Positions 10,587 through 21,284 of a stretch of 64,000 nt of DNA are shown piece by piece. The stretch's first letter is position 1. Each line of letters opens with the position of its first letter. Both the position numbers and the translations under genes were made by a program. The notes under the pieces are model-generated. The model saw nothing but the letters and a program-made list of their open reading frames with translations, ran no database searches and had not been told where the DNA came from. Source of the DNA: Azolla caroliniana (taxonomy: Eukaryota; Polypodiophyta); assembly GCA_043228905.1 (NCBI GenBank), contig JBHGNT010000001.1, positions 15,810,001 to 15,874,000 on the forward strand, written 5' to 3'.

Positions 10587-11259
10587 GTTGATCTTCCGGG
10601 CTCATGCCACAATTAGGCTTCCCTTGCTGAACTTCATGACTCCGTTCCAAATGCTACCCGTGTAGCCTTCAACCGAACCTTCGGAACATGTCAAAGATCA
10701 TTTAGCAACAACTTGCATCTGGTTAATGTCGTCAACAACACATCTCCTATGCCGATGATTCGGTAGGTCCCTTCATTCCCCATCTGGACACAACCGTGAT
10801 CTCCGGTTGTGTAGGATGAGAAGCATCTCCGGTCCGGTGTCAAGTGGAACGACGCTCCGGAATCAACAACCCACATTGTCTCATCGCCGAAAAGGTTTAA
10901 TTCATTTTCCTCGATGATGAGCAATAGTTCTTCTTCACTTGTCGTGATTGTTGACGTTCCCTTCTGATCCGAGCCTTTCCGGTTCGAACTCTTCCTCAAA
11001 TCGGCACTGTTGGTTCCTTTCTCTTTCCGGAAATGTCGACAGTTCTTTTGGAAGTGCCCTGGTTTCCCAAAATAAAAGCAAGTAGGCCTCCCCCTTGACT
11101 TCGACCTTGTCCCCAACATTTCCCAGTTCTGGGGATTCTGGTTCCAGTTTCTCCCTCGTTGTGTTTTGGATTCAGATAAGGTCTTTTGAGTCAGAGATCA
11201 CTTCCTTGTCTTTCCGATGCACCTCTTCATCTAGCAAGCTCGACTTCACTCTTGCTAGG
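10587..11259 (-). pseudogene. Copia-1 gag end and protease
   Basis: This piece starts at LARVKSSLLDEEVHRKDKE (11259-11200). It continues through the zinc knuckle CFYFGKPGHFQKNCRHF, in which the second Cys is replaced by Phe, to the protease WVVDSGASFHLTPDRRCFSSY (about 10880-10840). It ends near the LTR insertion. A frameshift lies near 11110-11160. The 5' portion of the same gag lies at 19119-19242, on the other side of the DNA transposon, and the two halves meet at a duplicated CTAGG. Confidence 0.85.
11255..11259. repeat. Target-site duplication CTAGG, left copy
   Basis: It is identical to 19119-19123 and flanks the DNA transposon. The uninterrupted copia copy near 39570 has CCTAG at the same point when read on its coding strand. 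Confidence 0.75.
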
Positions 11260-11495
11260 TGTGAAGTCGATTTTTGCTCGTAAGAAAAGACCGTGACAAA
11301 TACATTCGATGTGAAGGTATAAAAGAATAGAGCATAATATGAAAAGATTCAAGAGTTAAAAGATGAATGAAATTGAATATATATAAAGTTAGAGGCGTTT
11401 TTCAAAGGTAGAAAAAGTAGAAAAAAAGAAAAAGAAGAAAACGCAGGGAAAAAGCAAGGTAGAGAAAAAAGCTCATAACTTCTTCATCTCTTATC

Positions 11496-11521
11496 GGGTG
11501 GAAGCATGCTACGGTGTACCA
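11496..11521 (+). repeat. Inverted repeat, left arm
   Basis: The 26 bp contain GAAGCATGCTACGGTGTACC and match the reverse complement of 18595-18620 at 25 of 26 positions. Weaker similarity continues inward: TTTTTGGCCAC here against TTTTGGCCAAA, and GTACT words in both. Confidence 0.85.
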
Positions 11522-12646
11522 GAAAAGTACTGTTTTTGGCCACAAAAATTGTCAGTACTTTCGATACTGTTAGTACTGAATAATTCAGGAAAAAAAATCA
11601 GAGAAAAAAAAAATCAATTTTGGAAGTGGGGTGACTGTAGTACAAGTGTCATTTACTACAAGGAGTGGGGGGAACACGTGAGGAGATGTTCTTTCCATTT
11701 TGGGGGTTGTTTTCCCCTCACGTCGTTTTTGGCGGTTCCCTTCATAATCCTCTTCCTCTATCCCTCTGAGCTCTTCATCTCAAACATCCATGTCACGTTT
11801 ATGCTTTTCCTCCAATCTAAGAGTTTTGTTAGGGTTTAGGGAGCAAATCTCAGACATCCATGTCAGGTTGGAGCTTTTGAGTTGAGGATTTTTGGTTTTT
11901 TTAGGGTTTCTGTTTTTGTTAGGGTTTAGGTTGAGGAACAGAGACTATTCTGAGGCCTCTTATAACAGCCAATATTGACTTCTTCGACAACGACTTTCTT
12001 ACTTCCACCGATTGTAGTTTATGTCGTGGTGATTTGGGGCTTTTTCCATCGAGGCGAGGATCCTTCCACCGAATCCAAGCGGCATATCACAAAGATTCAA
12101 GGCGCCCTCCACCATTGGAGGTTCCTTCCACTAAATCAAGGCGGCATATCACAAAGATTCAAGGTGCCCTCCACCATTGGAGGTTGTTTCCAGCAAATCG
12201 AGGCGGCATATCACACAGAATCAATGCTCCTGCCACCATTGGAGATTCCTTCCATCCAATTTTTTATTTTCAGGACTAAATTTTTTCATTTCTTCATTTT
12301 TCAGTACTAAATTTTTAGATTTTACAATTGTCAAATTTGTACATCGTGCTTCCCCCATTGGAGGTTCCTTCCAGCAAATCGAGGCGGCATATCACACTGA
12401 ATCAACGCTCCTGCCACCATTGGAGGTTCCTTCCATCCATTTTTTTATTTTCAAGACTAAAATTTTTCATTTCTTCATTTTTCAGTACTAAATTTTTAGA
12501 TTTTACAATTGTCATATTTGATCTGTAATTCTAATGTTCGAAACGAATTATTTCTCACTTTGCAGGCCACATTTAAAAACATTTGACTATGTTTTCTTAG
12601 TGTAGTCTATATAACATTAACTACTCTTGCCGGACCCTTAATTTTT
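11522..12646. other. 5' region of the DNA transposon, with short tandem repeats
   Basis: A 61-62 bp unit containing CCACCATTGGAGGTTCCTTCC and GGCGGCATATCAC occurs three times in tandem (word starts 12081, 12143, 12204). Part of it is repeated again 181 bp further on (12385) within a larger duplication of about 12174-12333 and 12354-12513. The repeated ORFs here have no family motif and are probably by-products of the repeat. This region may hold the promoter and 5' untranslated exon; a TTTGCAG acceptor-like site is at about 12559-12565. Confidence 0.6.
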
Positions 12647-15600
12647 TTGGATAAATCTAGTGACCAAATGGGGGTCCCCAACGAGAGTGAGTTGTCAAGT
12701 AACTCATGTATATATGAAAGAACCAAGAGACGGGTGGTTCTTCACATAGTTCATTATTTGGTAGAAATAATGAAGAGATTTAGTGAAGAGGATCGTAGGG
12801 ATATTATATGTAGAGTGTTACACCATCAACGTTTGAATGAAGACATGGAGAGAATAAAATTTAGGTACCAATGTGTTTCAGAAGAGATTGTAGAGTCTAT
12901 GAAGTCATCCCTAGACTTAGTGAAAGGTGTAGAGAGCATAGACAAACTTGCTGCAAAGAGGGCAGCCCTACACATGGTTGTGAACGGTGCGAGAGAAAAA
13001 AAATATAGTGATACTAAAGTTGCCTTAGCCCTAGGTATTCAAAGAAGGAACTTGAGGAAACATCACCGAAATATACACTCAAGCCAATTCATGTGGCTGG
13101 GGTTGGGACGTAGACGACGATACGATGCCTTATCTCAAGAGATTATTGAGAAAGTGGATTCATTTTGGGCCAAAAATACGCGTTTCTCACCAAATAAGAA
13201 GGACGTGTGTAGACAACAAATAAGTTAGGGTAAGTACCAGATTCACCCTAGACACTTCTTGGAGATGACAGAGGTATTCCATTTTTTTATATCAATTCAC
13301 ATTCCATAAATTTGTGTTTTGACCAAGTGTATATTAATGTTTTCTATATATATTGGTTGATGTAGGCTGAATTGTACATGAACTTTAAAGACCAACATCC
13401 AAGCTTGACTGTTGGATTCCACAAGTTCCAAGGTTTGAAATCATTTTATGTTAGAAAATTAAATGAGAGGAATACATGTTGTTGTGTGTACCACGTGAAG
13501 ATGGACATGTTAAGGTTAGGAGTGAATGCAATGCGTACTGATTCTAAGGGTATACACGAGGAATTATGTGCCTGCACTTGTGAGGTTTGTAGACCAAATG
13601 GGGAGGATAATAGGTGTAATGCACGAAACATGACTTATGCATCCGTTTCTGAGCTATGGAGGTCTTGTGTTTGTGAAAAAGAACCATCATATGAGTGGCA
13701 TCGTCGTACATGTCTATTAAGAACATGTAAGGTTTGTCCGCTACCATTATTTTGTAGGTAAGAGCTTGATTTGGGAAACAGTCATATTGTGAAATGGAAA
13801 TATTTAGAGTATGTGACTGAAAATATTGGCAAGGGACTTGTAACTAAGTGTATCAAGGAAGTATATAAGGAGACATGTGCTGTTGCCCTTGTCTCAAAAT
13901 TTAAGAAACAACTTGGGGAGTTCATTCCACATAACTTCCGAAGTTATTGGCAAAATTCACAGTTCAAGGAATGTATTAATAACTTACCAACGAGTGTCAT
14001 CGTATCCGTTATTGACTTTGTAGAAAACTATACATTTAAAGTTCAAAATGAGGTTCAATCAATGCATTGGTACAATGATCAATGTACAATACTTGTACAT
14101 ATTTGCTATTGGAGGCAAGACGGTGAGTTACATAAGAAATCAATATTTTACATTTCAGATGATAAAAAGCATGATACACTATTTGTTCAACATTGTTTTA
14201 AGCTTCGCCATGTAGATTTATTGTCTCTAGGGTTAACCTTTAATCGTCATTGGGTTTGGTCTAATGGTGCTGCCTCGCAGTTTAAGGCGACACGATCGTT
14301 CTACTTTATCGCCAGGTAATTTTTAATCCATATGTTTAGTACTTATCATGCAATGTGTAAGGAAGTAATTCTTGTCTTAGTGCATGCATACTAATTATGT
14401 TTGTAACTATTTGAACACAACACTATTCACATGGATGCATGCATACTAATTTTGTTTGTAACTAAGTTAACTATTCTTGATTGATCAAATAGTACTATCT
14501 TGTCACGTGAATCTGTGTTTATTATCTTTTAATCCATGTGAAGCGTTCTCCATAGACACATTGTACTATGTTGTGTGTTGTATCTTTACTAAATCAGTAT
14601 TTACTGAAGAATGTAAAGTACTCGTATTGTACTCTATAGTATTGTCCGTCCTCAAAAGAATTGTACTAATTATCTTTAATCCATGTGAAGTGTTCTCCAT
14701 AGACACATTGTACTATGTTGCGTGTTGTATCTGTACTAAATCAGTATTTATAGAAGGATGTAAAGTACTCGTCTTGTACTCATAGTATTGTCTGTCTTTA
14801 AGAGAATTGTACTAATTATCTTTTAATCCATGCGAAGTGTTCTCCATAGACACATTGTACTATGTTGTGTGTTGTATCTTTACTAAATCAGTATTTACAG
14901 AAGGATTTAAAGTACTCGTCTTATACTCATAGTATTGTCCGTCCTTAAGATAATTGTACTAATTATCTTTTAATCCATGTGAAGTGTTCCCCATAGACAC
15001 ATTGTACTATGTTGTGTGTTGTATCTGTACAATGTTGTGTTTACAAAAGGATGTAAAGTACTCGTCTTGTACTCATAGTATTGTCCATCCTTAAGAGAAT
15101 TGTACTAATTATCTTTTAATCCATGTGAAGTGTTCTCCATAGACGCATTGTACTATGTTGTGTGTTGTATCTGTACTAAATCAGTATTTCCTCAACTTGT
15201 ACTCATAGTATTGACCGTCCTTAAGAGAATTGTACTAATTATCTTTTAATCCATGTTGAGGGTTTTCCATGGACACTGTATTGTACTTTGTGTTGTATCT
15301 GTACTAAAGAAGTAATTATCGAAGGATGTAAAGTACATGTCTTTTACTCATAGTATTGTCCTAGATTGAAGAGTTTGTACTAATTATCTATAAATCAATG
15401 TTGAGTGTTCTCCATGAACACACTGTATTGTACTTGGTGTTGTATCTATACTAAATCAATAATTATCGGAAGATGTAAAGTACATTTCTTGTACTCATAG
15501 TACTGTCTTATATTGAAGAGTTCGTACTACTTATCTATTAATCCATGCTGAGTGTTCTCCATGAACACATTGTATTGTACTATGTGTTGTATTTATACTA

Positions 15601-16945
15601 AATCAGTGTTTATTGGGGAATGTGAAGTACATGTGTTGTAGTACTAATTATCTTCTAAGGAGGGTTGTGTTCTCTGTGGACACATTGTACTGTATTGTGT
15701 ATTGTATTTGTACTAAATCAGTATTAATGAATGTAAAGTACTCGTCGTCAGCAACATAGTACTATCTGATATTGAAGAGTTTGTACTATTTATCTGTTAA
15801 TTCATGTAGAGTGCTTTCCATGAATTCATTGTACTATGCTTTGTGTTGTATCCATACTAAATTAGTATTAATGGATGCCAAGTTCACATGCTTGACAACA
15901 TAGTACTATTTATCTTTTAATAAGTGTAGAGTGTTCTCAATGGATACGTTGTGCTATGCTTTGTTTTGTATTTGTACTAAATCAGTATTAATGGATGTGT
16001 AGTACTCTCGATTGACAACATAGTACTAATTTTGTTGGAAACCTGAGATACAAAAGTAGGTATTTCTCCTTATTCAACATTCATATGCAATGGAACTACT
16101 TCGGGTTTGGACATGGAAAAGGAGAGCATGATGGCGCGGGGGCTGTGATCAAACGTGCCCTTACAAGTGAGCAGTTGGATAATAATGGTGCTAAGTTACA
16201 AAATGCACATGATGTTGTGCAGTGGCTAACATGGAAGATGTCAAATGATGGTAAGAACAGATTGTTTGTTGAAGTTCGCGCTAATGAGGTTGATAAAACT
16301 AAATCATATGGTTGTAAAACCGTGAAAGGCACACGTAGCACCCATTGTGTATTAGGGTTTAGCCGCAAGGACACAACACAATTGTTACTCCGTACTTTAT
16401 CGTGCTTTTGTTCCATGTGTATAGATGAAGCTTGGGATAAATGCATCAACCTATCAATCGTCGAGCCCTGGAAGTTGCAGAAGCTTGAGCCTGAACGACA
16501 AGATGATATTGAAGAGGATGCACATTCAAACGATATTGTATACTACAACCAACATCAAGACTTGGCAGTTTTATTGGAAGTTGGAGATCATTTTGCAGTG
16601 CTCAAATCTCCTCAGAATGAAGATTTAGAAGACAACTACATTGTGGTGTGCAAGCAAGGCAAGACATTATTGAAAGAAGTGGTGACAGATGGTTGGGGCA
16701 ACAATTTCAACCTTGGTGAGTCTGTCATGTATGGAAACTATTATGCAAAGTTGCCGCAGTGCAAGAACACATATGCATTACTAAAAGAAGCACTGATCGC
16801 AATAATCTACGTTGATGCCATTCTTGCGATCAAATTCAATATGACTCAAGCAAAGCACAAGGTTAAGGGATACAACACTGTCTACAAGGTCCCCCAAGAG
16901 GTTCATGAGCACATATTAGGAGAGATCTCTCTATTTAATGCTTGA
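12647..16945 (+). pseudogene. Transposase-like gene of the DNA transposon, three exons, two in-frame stops
   Basis: Inferred exons are 12647-13273, 13366-14315 and 16060-16945. Introns are 13274-13365 (GT...TGTAG, phase 0) and 14316-16059 (AG/GTAATT...AAAGTAG/G); the second splice restores the frame across an Arg codon. Exon 1 is Lys/Arg-rich and ends in FSPNKKDVCR and HPRHFLEMTE. Exon 2 has a Cys-rich block (RNTCCCVYH, CACTCEVC) and WSNGAASQFKATRSF. Exon 3 starts with WNYFGFGHGKGEHDGAGAVIKRAL. I recall such SDG/SNGA..Q(F/Y)K and GHGKG.xDG motifs from large unclassified transposase-like proteins in plants and animals; Asp/His there may be catalytic. TAG at 13226-13228 and TAA at 13759-13761 interrupt the frame. 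A likely first ATG is 12668. Confidence 0.7.
14316..16059 (+). repeat. Minisatellite filling the second intron of the transposase-like gene
   Basis: About 11 degenerate copies of a 115-148 bp unit. Unit landmarks are ATCTTTTAATCCATGTGAAG, CTCCATAGACACATTGTACT and CTAAATCAGTATTTAC. Copies start near 14529, 14676, 14824, 14971, 15117, 15247, 15391, 15539, 15655, 15798 and 15919. The first five are spaced 146-148 bp and are very similar; the later ones drift in length and sequence. The array lies wholly between the splice sites. Confidence 0.85.
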
Positions 16946-18594
16946 AAGTCACCCTATCAATACATTGTACCAGAAAACTGAAAAATATCCACTTGTAGTT
17001 CACTATTTGATGTATTGATATATTAATTTTGATGATTGACAAATGAATCGATATAATTCCTCTTTCTTCTATTATGTATTATGAATCAATATATTTGATG
17101 TATTGAGACTATTTATTGAGCTTGTATTGTAAGTGTTTATGGTAATTATAGAGTTGCTTGTTTCCATGGTTTAAGGTGTGAAGTCTTCAATACTTTTGTA
17201 TTGTCAATGTTTATGGTAATTATAGAGTTGCTTGTTTCTATGGTTTAAGGTGTGAAGTCTTGAATACTTAGTAGCTTAAATATGGCCCAAACTTATTCAA
17301 CTATCAAGTCTCTATTGTGTGCACTCAAGTCATTATTCAACTCTAACCATGTGCACTCAAGGAGACCATACTTCGCAAGTATCAATATACATATTAGTAC
17401 TAACGCAAGTATCAATATACATATTAGTTTAGTAGTAATGTCAATTGCAAGTATGTCAATTGCAGTCTCCCAATGTCAATTGCAAGTATTAAGTAATACA
17501 TAGTAGTCTCCCAAAGTATCTCAGTTAGACGGATACATACATCTAATGTAAAGTTTGGTTGCATGACAGTATATACCAGTCTTCTAAATCTTCATCTGGT
17601 ATAACGAACTATATATAACATCTCAATTAACAATATAGAATTTTATTTGTAATCAACACAATCATGGCTACATGGGAGTGTACCTGGGAGTGCATCGGAA
17701 GAAAACTCACCCATGTCAAACACATACCAATTAAAAACAGACAGACAGGAAACATAGAGAAAATGAAAACATACCAGTTGGGATGCAACACATAGACTAT
17801 GAATAATCAAAACCTAAAAATGCCCATACACATACAAATTAAAACCAGACAGACAGGAAACACAGAGAAAACGATAACATACCGGTTGGAGGCAGATGGA
17901 GCCAAGGTCAAAGGCAGAGGTACCACACCTTCGGAGCACACCAAGCCTTCAAAATCACCTATATGCAAGAGGTTGTTGACGAGGCTGCTGCAGAGGAGAC
18001 AAACGAGCATTAACAGAGGAGACAAACGAGCATACACAAGGAAAGAAAATCAACAACAAGAACATCAATCCGGGGAAACAGAAATCTCTTTATATACAGA
18101 GACAGAGATCGAACCTGGCACAGAGGGGAACACAACAACAACTACGCGGGGAAACAGAGAATCGAAGGGGGAGTGAGAGAGAGAAACAGAAAGAAAGAAA
18201 GAAACAAAGATTCAAAGGTGGAGTGAGAGAGAGAAAGAGAGAGATAGGTAATAGATATGTGTTGTCTTTCTAACTTTCTGCCTCTGTCTGTCTGACAACT
18301 TCGAGACAAAAGAGAGAGAGACTGAGACTGAGACTGACCAACTATCACATTCCAAACCTTCTCCAGGTGTGCTTTCGTACAACTCTACCTAGGAGAATGA
18401 AGTTACAATTAATGTATTAAATATGGCCTTGGGACATTTCGAGTGTGACATATATTATCTTTGTACATTCGAGTGTGACGTAATGAATTTGTTATTTGAA
18501 ATTGAACACCATTCAATAGATGATAATTGTTTTATTTTCAATTTTTAATGTTTATTTTCTTCCTCGATTTAGTACTAAATTTTTGGCCAAAAGT
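16946..18594. other. 3' region of the DNA transposon, no gene seen
   Basis: AT-rich DNA with several local duplications: a roughly 75-bp unit in tandem at 17125-17273 (TTTATGGTAATTATAGAGTT), a short one at 17378-17430 and a roughly 106-bp displaced copy (17722 and 17828, word AAACAGACAGACAGGAAACA with changes). It ends in purine-rich tracts (18170-18245). The short ORFs lack motifs. It probably contains the terminator and 3' end. Confidence 0.5.
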
Positions 18595-18620
18595 TGGTAC
18601 ACCGTAGCATGCTTCGACCC
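18595..18620 (-). repeat. Inverted repeat, right arm
   Basis: This is the reverse complement of 11496-11521 with one mismatch. Together they frame the transposase gene. Confidence 0.85.
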
Positions 18621-19118
18621 TATCCAAATTTCAAAAGAAAAGATTCATAAGAAAGCTGACAAAGGGAGCTTTCTTATATGAAAAATTTCGATGACAAACC
18701 AGAAATAATGATATAAAAAATGCATCACATAAACTCGAGCATATGTAAAAAGAAAAGAAAAGAAAAAAACAAGAATAACACAACTAAAAATCTATAAATA
18801 TGAAGGTATTCTTAGCAATTGGGAAGAGGAAGGAAGAATAGAAGATCTACAAGAGAAGGAGGGAGTAAGAAGAGAATATCTACAAGAAGAAGGGAGGAAG
18901 AATAACAGGGCTAGAAGAAGTGAGAAGAAGCTTAGTAGAAGAAAGGGTGACGAAGAAAAGACTATTTTCAATTATTGTCATTGAGGTTAGAGTAGAGTTA
19001 TTTGGGGTTGTTATTTGTAGAGTCTAAGAAGATGATATTGGTTTCCTAATAGTGTATTGAAGTATTTTTTTCTCTTCCTCTACTCTCTTCTCTATCTTTT
19101 TCCTCGCTCTCATCATCA

Positions 19119-19123
19119 CTAGG
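19119..19123. repeat. Target-site duplication CTAGG, right copy
   Basis: It pairs with 11255-11259; see the DNA transposon entry. Confidence 0.75.
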
Positions 19124-19245
19124 GATAATTGCTTTCCTTCTGGCCCGGCGTTGGCCAAAGTGACAACTAGCGTCTCCCATCTATCCGGAAGGGAACCGAG
19201 CAATAGCAACGCAAGTACCTCATCGGCCAGAGGTACATCCAACTA
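19119..19245 (-). pseudogene. Copia-1 gag, middle fragment
   Basis: The minus strand reads VPLADEVLALLLLGSLPDRWETLVVTL then NAGPEGKQLSL, matching the gag of Copia-5 (near 39465-39575) up to the exact point where the DNA transposon begins. The upstream side meets the remnant 5' LTR of Chromo-D, and about 75 gag codons between this piece and the one at 25401-25596 are missing. Confidence 0.85.
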
Positions 19246-19250
19246 GGTGG

Positions 19251-19399
19251 CTCTCTCTTATAGTATAAACTCTCTTTCCATTTCTAGTGTTCTCTCTCTC
19301 TCTCTCTCTCCCTCCCTCTCTCCCTCCCTCCCTCTCTCTCTCTCTGTATACCTTCTATCGTTATCTTATCTTTGTCTCTCCTATTCTCAAGTCTCGACA
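19251..19399 (+). repeat. 5' LTR remnant of Chromo-D
   Basis: It matches the last 150 bp of the 3' LTR at 25258-25400 (CTCTCTTATAGTATAAAC, a CT-rich tract, GTATACCTTCTATCG and AAGTCTCGACA). The first 330 bp of this LTR are gone together with part of the host copia gag, so one deletion probably removed the left junction. The CT microsatellite differs in length and composition between the two copies. Confidence 0.8.
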
Positions 19400-19411
19400 G
19401 TTTGAACCGAA
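19400..19411 (+). promoter_or_regulatory. Primer-binding site of Chromo-D (non-TGG type)
   Basis: GTTTGAACCGAA follows the LTR end directly and is identical next to the Chromo-C LTR (50770-50781, minus). Its complement TTCGGTTCAAAC looks like a tRNA T-arm instead of a CCA-terminal acceptor. Confidence 0.5.
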
Positions 19412-19493
19412 TATCTCTCGTTTCTTCTTCTCCAACTTCTTCTTCTTATTTTAACCTTATTTCAAGAAAATCTAGCAACTTTCTCTCGTAACT

Positions 19494-20471
19494 ATGGAGT
19501 CTGTTAGCAAGCAAGAATATATGCGTGTTCTCTCCGAGCTCGACATGCTAACAACCAAATTCATGGCACTGGAGCATGAAAATCAAAGATTACTAGGAGA
19601 CCTACAACAAGTAAGTGCTAAGAAAGTACAACAATATGAAGAATTATCTCAACAAGTGCATCAATTGGAGACTACTCTATTGCATCCACAAGCGGCAGAA
19701 GTTCAAACCTCGCCGAAGGAACCCAAGTTTAGTCTGTTGGCCAAGTTTGATGGTACAAGGTCTCAATTTCGTGGATTTTTAAATCAGGTACGGCTTGTGA
19801 TTAAATTGCATCCTAGCCGTTACCCAACTAATGTTGCTCGTGTAGGACTAGTTGGTACCTTGTTAACGAGTACAACATTGGCGTGGTTTGCACCACTCCT
19901 AGAGAAGCACTCACCGTTATTAGAAGATTTTGAAGGGTTTATTAATGATTTCCAAGCCAACATTGGAGACACCGATAGTATGAGGACCGCAATAAACAAA
20001 ATTCAGCGATTACAACAAGGAGATCATCCTGCTTCCGCTTATCCTGCAGATTTTCGCCTTCTAGCATGTGATATTCCATGGGACGAGGCGGCGTTAATGG
20101 ACCAATTTCGTCAAGGTCTGTGCAATGATGTGAAGGATTTACTTCTTACCTTCCATGATGATCCAAAATCTCTTACTGAAGTAGTAAGTCGGGTTGTGCG
20201 ATGTGACAATCGCTTATTTGAGCGGCGTTCTGAGCGCCAACAAATGTTACGCTTCAGACCAACAGAAACATATGCTTCGGTGGTCGCAACTCCACCCCAA
20301 CTATCAAATTCAAGCGTGGTTGAATGCCCTACTCCAATGGAAATTGAGACAACACGACGTCGAGGACCATTATCGGATGCTGAAAAGCAACGACGGCGAG
20401 CAAATCGTCTATGCCTCTATTGTGGTGTTCCAAGGCATATTGCTGTGAATTTTCCACATAAACCACGATGA
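19494..20471 (+). CDS. Chromo-D gag
   Basis: A 325-codon ORF beginning with the ATG that follows the PBS leader. It has an N-terminal coiled-coil-like segment (residues 1-65, Gln/Leu/Glu-rich), the gypsy gag core (KFDGTRSQFRGFLNQV, then LVGTLLTSTTLAWF and CDIPWDEAALMDQFRQGL) and a C-terminal zinc knuckle CLYCGVPRHIAVNF in which the final Cys is Phe. The related Chromo-C copy keeps that Cys. It would form the virus-like particle and bind RNA. The ORF is unbroken, but the damaged knuckle and the broken pol downstream make function unlikely. Confidence 0.85.
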   Translation: MESVSKQEYMRVLSELDMLTTKFMALEHENQRLLGDLQQVSAKKVQQYEELSQQVHQLETTLLHPQAAEVQTSPKEPKFSLLAKFDGTRSQFRGFLNQVRLVIKLHPSRYPTNVARVGLVGTLLTSTTLAWFAPLLEKHSPLLEDFEGFINDFQANIGDTDSMRTAINKIQRLQQGDHPASAYPADFRLLACDIPWDEAALMDQFRQGLCNDVKDLLLTFHDDPKSLTEVVSRVVRCDNRLFERRSERQQMLRFRPTETYASVVATPPQLSNSSVVECPTPMEIETTRRRGPLSDAEKQRRRANRLCLYCGVPRHIAVNFPHKPR

Positions 20472-21284
20472 CAAGTTAACCAAGTAAATGCTCATGACAA
20501 TCCCATCTCAATTTCTGCCCCGCCTTTTCGTAACCCAAGTAGGCCTAGTAGTCCCTGTCATTAAAATACATTTGATGTCTTGAGCCAATTAGATGATGTG
20601 TTAAATGAGTAAGTCCGGCCAAAATCGGAGCCATTTGGTTGGACAGCCCTAGGCATGTAACGTCCATCCCTAGTTGTGGTTCCATTTCATCCGGTCAAGT
20701 TAGTCGAGTTTTCTCTGCACAAGTTGAGCTTAACACATCAAGGTGCCATCGAGTCCCAGCTTCTGCCCTCTTAGACTCTGGAGCCAACTCTTGTTTCATG
20801 GATCGTGAGTTTGTTGTAATGCATAATATTCAATTGCATAAGCTCCCAAGCCCAGTGTCTGTCGGAGTCATTGATGGACGCCCCATAGCATCAGGTGATA
20901 TAGTTGAAGAGTCTGAACCAATTCGTGTAGTCCTAGGCAATTTGGCTAATGTCATCTCATTCAACATCATTAGTAGTCCAGAGCACTCCCTAGTTCTTGG
21001 TCTTCCATGGTTTGAGCTACATAACCCAACTATTGATTGGAGAAAAAGAACCATTGAAGAGGTCACAATACAGTATGAGTCACTTAAAACTCCAACAAAG
21101 GATATGACATTCCAAAAGATTTCGACAATCTCTATACATCAGTTACGTGAGGAAGGACGGAAGGAAGACATGTTGGTGTTCGCAGTTTTAACAACTCCCA
21201 CATCGAGCTCAAGAGGATCGGGGGTCCAACTACGAAAGAAATATATAGAATTCTCCGATGTGTTTGATAAGGTGAAGGCCAATA
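20472..21284 (+). pseudogene. Chromo-D protease region, interrupted by a solo copia LTR
   Basis: The frame from 20639 contains the retropepsin motif ALLDSGANSCFMD (about residues 43-55), HSLVLGLPWFELHNPTIDW and QLREEGRKEDM, which lead into RT. In-frame stops lie between gag and this ORF (20469-20640). At 21284 the coding sequence is cut by a solo LTR after VKANM and resumes at 21989. Confidence 0.8.

Larger units (their letters stand above)
11260..19118 (+). mobile_element. DNA transposon (7859 bp) inserted in Copia-1 gag, CTAGG target duplication
   Basis: Copia-1 gag sequence stops at 19119 and resumes at 11259 without loss. CTAGG is present at both edges (11255-11259 and 19119-19123), so the intervening DNA is an insertion with a 5-bp duplication. 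It carries a near-perfect 26-bp inverted repeat near its ends (11496-11521 and 18595-18620), a spliced transposase-like gene on the plus strand and several tandem repeats. It is much more AT-rich than the surrounding copia and gypsy DNA. The extreme ends begin TG and end CA but show no LTR-like direct repeat. The inverted repeats are subterminal (about 236 and 498 bp inside). I cannot name the superfamily. Confidence 0.75.

Noticed and set aside
17799-18348. ORFs on both strands near the end of the DNA transposon as extra genes
   Set aside because: Composition is driven by purine-rich repeats (AGAGAGAAAG) and a local duplication; no motif, no start context, no splice support.
11260-19118. Interpretation of the CTAGG-flanked insertion as an LTR retrotransposon, because it starts TG and ends CA
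   Set aside because: The two ends share no direct repeat, no primer site or polypurine tract is visible, and the gene inside is not gag-pol.
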